Of a DNA stretch of 8,970 bases, positions 6,903-8,970 are shown one piece after another (position 1 is the stretch's first letter; every line of letters begins with the position of its first letter). The position numbers and the translations under genes are program-made. Origin of the DNA: an uncultured Flavobacteriales bacterium (GTDB lineage: Bacteria; Bacteroidota; Bacteroidia; Flavobacteriales_D; Crocinitomicaceae). Location: positions 1-8,970 of the forward strand of contig CAIUKX010000036.1 in the NCBI GenBank assembly GCA_903899795.1, given 5' to 3'. The notes beneath the pieces are model-generated. The model ran no database searches. It saw nothing but the letters and a program-made list of their open reading frames with translations, and had not been told where the DNA came from.

Positions 6903-7625
6903 CCTTATCTTTATTGCCGATGACTGATAAGGGCTGTTATTATCCTTAGAAATTTCTTCTAACAGTTTTTTATATCGGATATCATCACGTTTCATAAATA
7001 CCAGCATCAGCCTATATTTAGCTTTGTTGGCAATATACATTGAATGACTACGCACGGTAGTTTGATAAGCTATTATAGCATCATTGTCAGCACCACTCAT
7101 CTCATGACATACACCAATGAAATAAATGGTGGTATCGCTCACCTCCGATCTATTCAGGAGTGATATTGCTGCGCCAAAATCATCTTTCTTGAATGCGATC
7201 ATTGCACTATCAAATAGTGTGACATTGTTATTTGCCATTCTTATGGGCAATCCTGGCTCTGAGTTTTTATATGCTTCATATACTATTTCACTCTTGCCCT
7301 TTGTGTTATATATGTATCGATATCCGAAACCTACAATAATCGCCAGACAAGCAGCAATTGCCAATCTCAACCAAGCTAACTTATGTTTGTTTTTTGCCTT
7401 GATATCTATCTTCTTAAACCGACTTTTGAGTTTCTCATTGCTTTCAGCTTCCTGGCTAATTTCCTGAGTGAGCTTACGGTAAAGAATAAGTTTATATTTA
7501 AACACTTCATCGGTATCCATAAGTAATTGCAATTTGGCATAGTCCTCGTTCGACAAATCCTTAGAGAACAACTCATCGAATTTATCTACATCTTGTTCAG
7601 TCAATATGTATTTTTCCCTACTCAT
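6882..7625 (-). CDS. Membrane anti-sigma factor candidate with TPR-like C-terminus
   Basis: The product has 247 residues from ATG 7625 (MSREKYILTEQDV); an in-frame ATG at 7655 would add 10. The cytoplasmic N-terminus, residues about 8-60, has the pattern F-D-E-L-F-x-x-x-L-S-N-E-D ... L-x-x-D, typical of Bacteroidota membrane proteins encoded beside ECF sigma factors. A basic stretch (KSRFKKIDIKAKNKHK) precedes one membrane helix at about 83-105 (LAWLRLAIAACLAIIVGFGY). The part beyond should be periplasmic. It has an E-P-G-L-P-I-R-M segment, which I recall from such proteins, and two TPR-like helical pairs (AMIAFKKDDFGAAISLL, YFIGVCHEMSGADNDAIIAY). The ATG overlaps the sigma stop by 8 nt, implying translational coupling. 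The 3' end overlaps the convergent CHAT gene. It likely holds the sigma factor at the membrane until a signal, possibly CHAT cleavage, releases it. This role is inferred. Confidence 0.78.
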   Translation of the reverse strand: MSREKYILTEQDVDKFDELFSKDLSNEDYAKLQLLMDTDEVFKYKLILYRKLTQEISQEAESNEKLKSRFKKIDIKAKNKHKLAWLRLAIAACLAIIVGFGYRYIYNTKGKSEIVYEAYKNSEPGLPIRMANNNVTLFDSAMIAFKKDDFGAAISLLNRSEVSDTTIYFIGVCHEMSGADNDAIIAYQTTVRSHSMYIANKAKYRLMLVFMKRDDIRYKKLLEEISKDNNSPYQSSAIKIRSMLGES

Positions 7626-8163
7626 CACCAAAATGCATTTTTGTAACCTGTTCACTAATTTTGGAAATACACCTATTCTTTTTCGACTTTACCGTATCAG
7701 CATTCTTGTATCCTAATTCGGAAGCAATTTCCTCCATTGACTTCTTGTTGAAGTAAAACAAATTCAAAATTTGTTTACAGGATTCAGAAGTGTTAGCAAA
7801 TATAAACTTTACTATGTCATCTATTCTGTGGTCATATTCCTGAGACGCAATTAAGTCATCAATGCTATTGATGTTCGTTGTCTGTTCTATCCTTTTTTTA
7901 TCTGAAAGTTTTATCAGTTTCATCTTGCCTATCTGAATGATATAGGCAGAAAGAGATGATGTTATAGCCGTTAATAGCCCCCGTTTAATATTGTTGTAGA
8001 AATCAATAATGGTATCTTGATAAACATCCTCAATTTCTTCGGTTGTTATCTCTGAGAAAGTATTACTGGCGAAAGAAAAGAATTTAGGCTTGACTTCCAA
8101 ATAGATCTTATCCAGTTCTTCGAGATTACCCAGCCTGATTTTTTCAATTTGTTCTTTATGCAT
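7618..8163 (-). CDS. ECF-family RNA polymerase sigma factor
   Basis: This 181-residue protein has the two-domain layout of ECF (group 4) sigma factors. Region 2 spans about residues 17-92. Its 2.2-like helix EEIEDVYQDTIIDFYNNI binds the beta-prime subunit, and the 2.3-2.4 part SAYIIQIGKMKLIKLSDKKR would contact the -10 element. A linker of about 25 residues follows. Region 4 at about 114-172 ends in a helix-turn-helix, KSMEEIASELGYKNADTVKSKK, for the -35 element. Length is normal for the family. The ATG at 8163 gives the expected N-terminus. The gene overlaps the anti-sigma gene by 8 nt, forming a two-gene operon. Its upstream region carries the same bipartite box as the CHAT gene, consistent with autoregulation. 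The regulon outside this window is unknown. Confidence 0.93.
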   Translation of the reverse strand: MHKEQIEKIRLGNLEELDKIYLEVKPKFFSFASNTFSEITTEEIEDVYQDTIIDFYNNIKRGLLTAITSSLSAYIIQIGKMKLIKLSDKKRIEQTTNINSIDDLIASQEYDHRIDDIVKFIFANTSESCKQILNLFYFNKKSMEEIASELGYKNADTVKSKKNRCISKISEQVTKMHFGDE

Positions 8164-8199
8164 TGATTAAATCTATTGGGTATAGTTCGCCAGTTTGAT

Positions 8200-8207
8200 C
8201 AAATGTA
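8200..8207 (-). promoter_or_regulatory. TAnnTTTG match upstream of the sigma gene
   Basis: On the minus strand this reads TACATTTG, an exact match to the Bacteroides housekeeping -7 consensus. It would place the transcription start about 30 nt before the ATG at 8163. No good TTTG is found 19-21 nt further upstream. It overlaps the inner arm of the GTAAACAC inverted repeat, so a factor bound there could affect it. It could provide basal transcription alongside the candidate ECF promoter. Confidence 0.4.
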
Positions 8208-8244
8208 AACACTCTGCAAAAAATAATAGCATTCTTGTGTTTAC
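8205..8244. repeat. GTAAACAC inverted repeat in the divergent spacer
   Basis: GTAAACAC at 8205-8212 and GTGTTTAC at 8237-8244 form a perfect 8-bp inverted repeat. The spacing is 24 nt, 32 nt centre to centre (about three helical turns). The right arm belongs to the candidate sigma promoter. The left arm points toward the microprotein genes at 8279. It could be a pair of divergent -35 elements or an operator. An 8-bp pair in a spacer this size can also arise by chance. Confidence 0.5.
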
Positions 8245-8256
8245 CTTTTGAAAAAT
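8218..8256 (-). promoter_or_regulatory. Candidate ECF promoter of the sigma operon
   Basis: On the minus strand the box reads TTCAAAAGGTAAACAC (within 8237-8256), an 8-nt spacer, then TATTATTTTTT (8218-8228). The first part matches the CHAT upstream region at 18 of 20 bases and the second at 11 of 11. The likely -35 is GTAAAC, with the T-rich block near -10, leaving a leader of about 50 nt. Sharing between an ECF sigma gene and its neighbour is the usual sign of an autoregulated ECF promoter. There is no experimental support here. Confidence 0.55.
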
Positions 8257-8278
8257 AAAGCTACTATGTAATTGGAAT

Positions 8279-8464
8279 ATGATGAATAAGTTATTAATAG
8301 GTGCAGTAGGTATCTATATCGTGTACTTTGGTGCAATTCAAATTTTACTTTACGGCTATAGAAAGAAAAAAGGCTCAAATCCATTGAACTATCAATTATT
8401 TAGGATTTATCCTAAGAAATTGATCCAAAATGAAGTTTCACATTCGTGTAAGAGATTTTATTAG
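8279..8464 (+). CDS. Small single-pass membrane protein 1
   Basis: This 61-residue protein starts MMNKLLIG; the second ATG (8282) is an equally good start. One membrane helix covers about residues 5-26 (LLIGAVGIYIVYFGAIQILLYG). It is followed by a positive stretch RKKKG and a basic tail, so the N-terminus should be outside and the tail in the cytoplasm. No family was recognised. It is divergent from the sigma operon across a 115-nt spacer containing a forward GTAAACAC box (8205-8212). It abuts the next small gene with no gap. Small size lowers confidence, but composition and context are better than for a random frame. Confidence 0.5.
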   Translation: MMNKLLIGAVGIYIVYFGAIQILLYGYRKKKGSNPLNYQLFRIYPKKLIQNEVSHSCKRFY

Positions 8465-8605
8465 ATGTCAAATATTATTAGTGGCTTGTTTTACATTATG
8501 ATATGTTCCTCATTATTAGCAGTAGTGGTAATTGTTTATTGTGAAAACAAAAAAAACATGGGTATACCTTCTCAACCTGTCTTCAATACTTCGTTTCAGA
8601 TGTAG
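8465..8605 (+). CDS. Small single-pass membrane protein 2
   Basis: This 46-residue frame begins with ATG at 8465, directly after the stop of the preceding small gene (TAG at 8462-8464, then ATG), and ends at TAG 8603-8605. A membrane helix covers about residues 4-25 (IISGLFYIMICSSLLAVVVIVY), followed by ENKKNMGIPSQP and a short polar tail. The architecture repeats that of its neighbour: N-terminal helix, then a KK-x-G-like basic turn, a proline and an aromatic. This suggests a tandem pair of related microproteins or subunits. The stop-start junction would allow translational coupling. No family was recognised, and the short length makes a chance frame possible. Confidence 0.42.
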   Translation: MSNIISGLFYIMICSSLLAVVVIVYCENKKNMGIPSQPVFNTSFQM

Positions 8606-8614
8606 ACTGATATC

Positions 8615-8700
8615 CAGCTAACGCAAGACTATTTAATCGAATGATAGTAACTGTGTTGCTGGATAATAATGTAATTCTGCACTTGAACGGTGATATTTTG
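8615..8700 (+). pseudogene. Decayed fragment of the motif gene, right repeat copy
   Basis: This copy aligns with 257-352. It starts with an identical 15-mer encoding QLTQD, then lacks one base relative to the left copy, which brings the frame to TGA. In the shifted frame the similarity continues as MIVTVLLDNNVILH against MILTVLQDNNAILH, and it ends near 8700. It is therefore a frameshifted remnant of part of the repeat-motif protein, not a functional gene. Its position just before the right-edge gene, opposite the left copy, brackets everything between 353 and 8614. Confidence 0.6.
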
Positions 8701-8720
8701 TCTCCGCATCAGAATGGATA

Positions 8721-8970
8721 TTATCTTCCTTGGCTGGCATTACCATTATCCTGGGTAACGGGTTCGTTGTTTGTAAACTTATTTACAAAGCCATTCTCTG
8801 GTTTGCTGGTAGACGTTGGGACAGGAGTCGTATTTATAAAAATGCTTGGTGCTGGTTTTGTTTCTGGTTCCCAGAGTAGCTTTGAATCTGAATTTTGATT
8901 CTGGCTATGGTTGGTTGTTGTGTTCGAGGAGATTCCATTACCTATAAGACGAAAAGCAGCAAATATTAAC
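8721..8970 (-). CDS. C-terminal part of an unknown protein, start outside window
   Basis: A minus-strand frame with no stop enters from the right edge and ends at TAA 8721-8723, giving 82 visible codons without an ATG. It reads LIFAAFRLIGNGISSNTT at its visible start, possibly the end of a membrane helix, then an Asn/Gln/Ser stretch. A Pro/Thr linker (EPETKPAP, TTPVPTSTSKPENG) and a polar tail ending in ASQGR follow. The hydrophilic composition is typical of a linker region after a membrane anchor. The opposite strand carries a longer-looking frame (8641-8898) that is hydrophobic and begins inside the decayed repeat; I consider that the shadow. Function unknown. Confidence 0.5.
   Translation of the reverse strand, partial: LIFAAFRLIGNGISSNTTTNHSQNQNSDSKLLWEPETKPAPSIFINTTPVPTSTSKPENGFVNKFTNNEPVTQDNGNASQGR

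Noticed and set aside
6903..6932. CCTTATC/GATAAGG inverted repeat just after the CHAT stop
   Set aside because: Seven pairs with a 16-nt loop, no T-run, and inside the anti-sigma coding sequence; too weak to call a terminator.
7126..7467. 113-codon plus-strand frame with hydrophobic stretches
   Set aside because: It is antisense to the anti-sigma gene, whose frame has clear domain structure and operon context.
8641..8898. 85-codon plus-strand frame
   Set aside because: Only its first 20 codons resemble anything, namely the decayed repeat; the rest is the hydrophobic complement of a better minus-strand frame.

Overview
The window looks like an accessory region of a Bacteroidota (probably Bacteroidales) chromosome or mobile island. 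It is AT-rich, Shine-Dalgarno signals are mostly absent, and several genes encode lipoproteins. Two TAnnTTTG elements match the Bacteroides -7 consensus, and the gene families seen (ECF sigma/membrane anti-sigma/TPR-CHAT, WG-repeat lipoprotein) are common in that phylum. No rRNA, tRNA, CRISPR array, transposase or integrase was seen.

Layout, left to right. (1) Positions 2-601 (+) hold the remains of a protein built from a short repeated motif (hydrophobic-T/S-x-x-Q-hydrophobic). An in-frame TAA at 353-355 splits it. (2) Positions 637-2557 (-) form a tight three-gene set: an unknown lipoprotein, a VanZ-like polytopic membrane protein, and a membrane-anchored Asn/Ser-rich protein. (3) Positions 2729-4375 (-) encode a lipoprotein with about ten WG-type repeats. 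(4) Divergent from it, 4560-6902 (+) encodes a lipoprotein with helical TPR-like repeats and a C-terminal CHAT (caspase-like) protease domain with an intact His/Cys pair. (5) Convergent with that gene, and overlapping its 3' end by 21 nt, lie an ECF sigma factor (7618-8163, -) and a single-pass membrane anti-sigma candidate with periplasmic TPR-like helices (6882-7625, -). (6) Positions 8279-8605 (+) hold two abutting single-TM microproteins. (7) Positions 8615-8700 are a decayed copy of part of region 1. (8) A minus-strand gene with a PT-rich hydrophilic tail runs in from the right edge (8721-8970).

The central hypothesis is that regions 4 and 5 form one signalling module: an envelope TPR-CHAT protease, a membrane anti-sigma factor and an ECF sigma factor. 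The logic parallels Craspase, where TPR-CHAT (Csx29) cleaves Csx30 to free an ECF sigma factor, but here there is no CRISPR and the protease is predicted to lie outside the cytoplasm. The sequence adds one independent link. The regions upstream of the CHAT gene and the sigma gene share a long bipartite box: 18 of 20 identical positions ending in GTAAACAC, a 7-8 nt spacer, then an identical 11-mer TATTATTTTTT. This is a good candidate for the ECF sigma's own promoter. A second GTAAACAC faces the microprotein genes, so they may belong to the same regulon.
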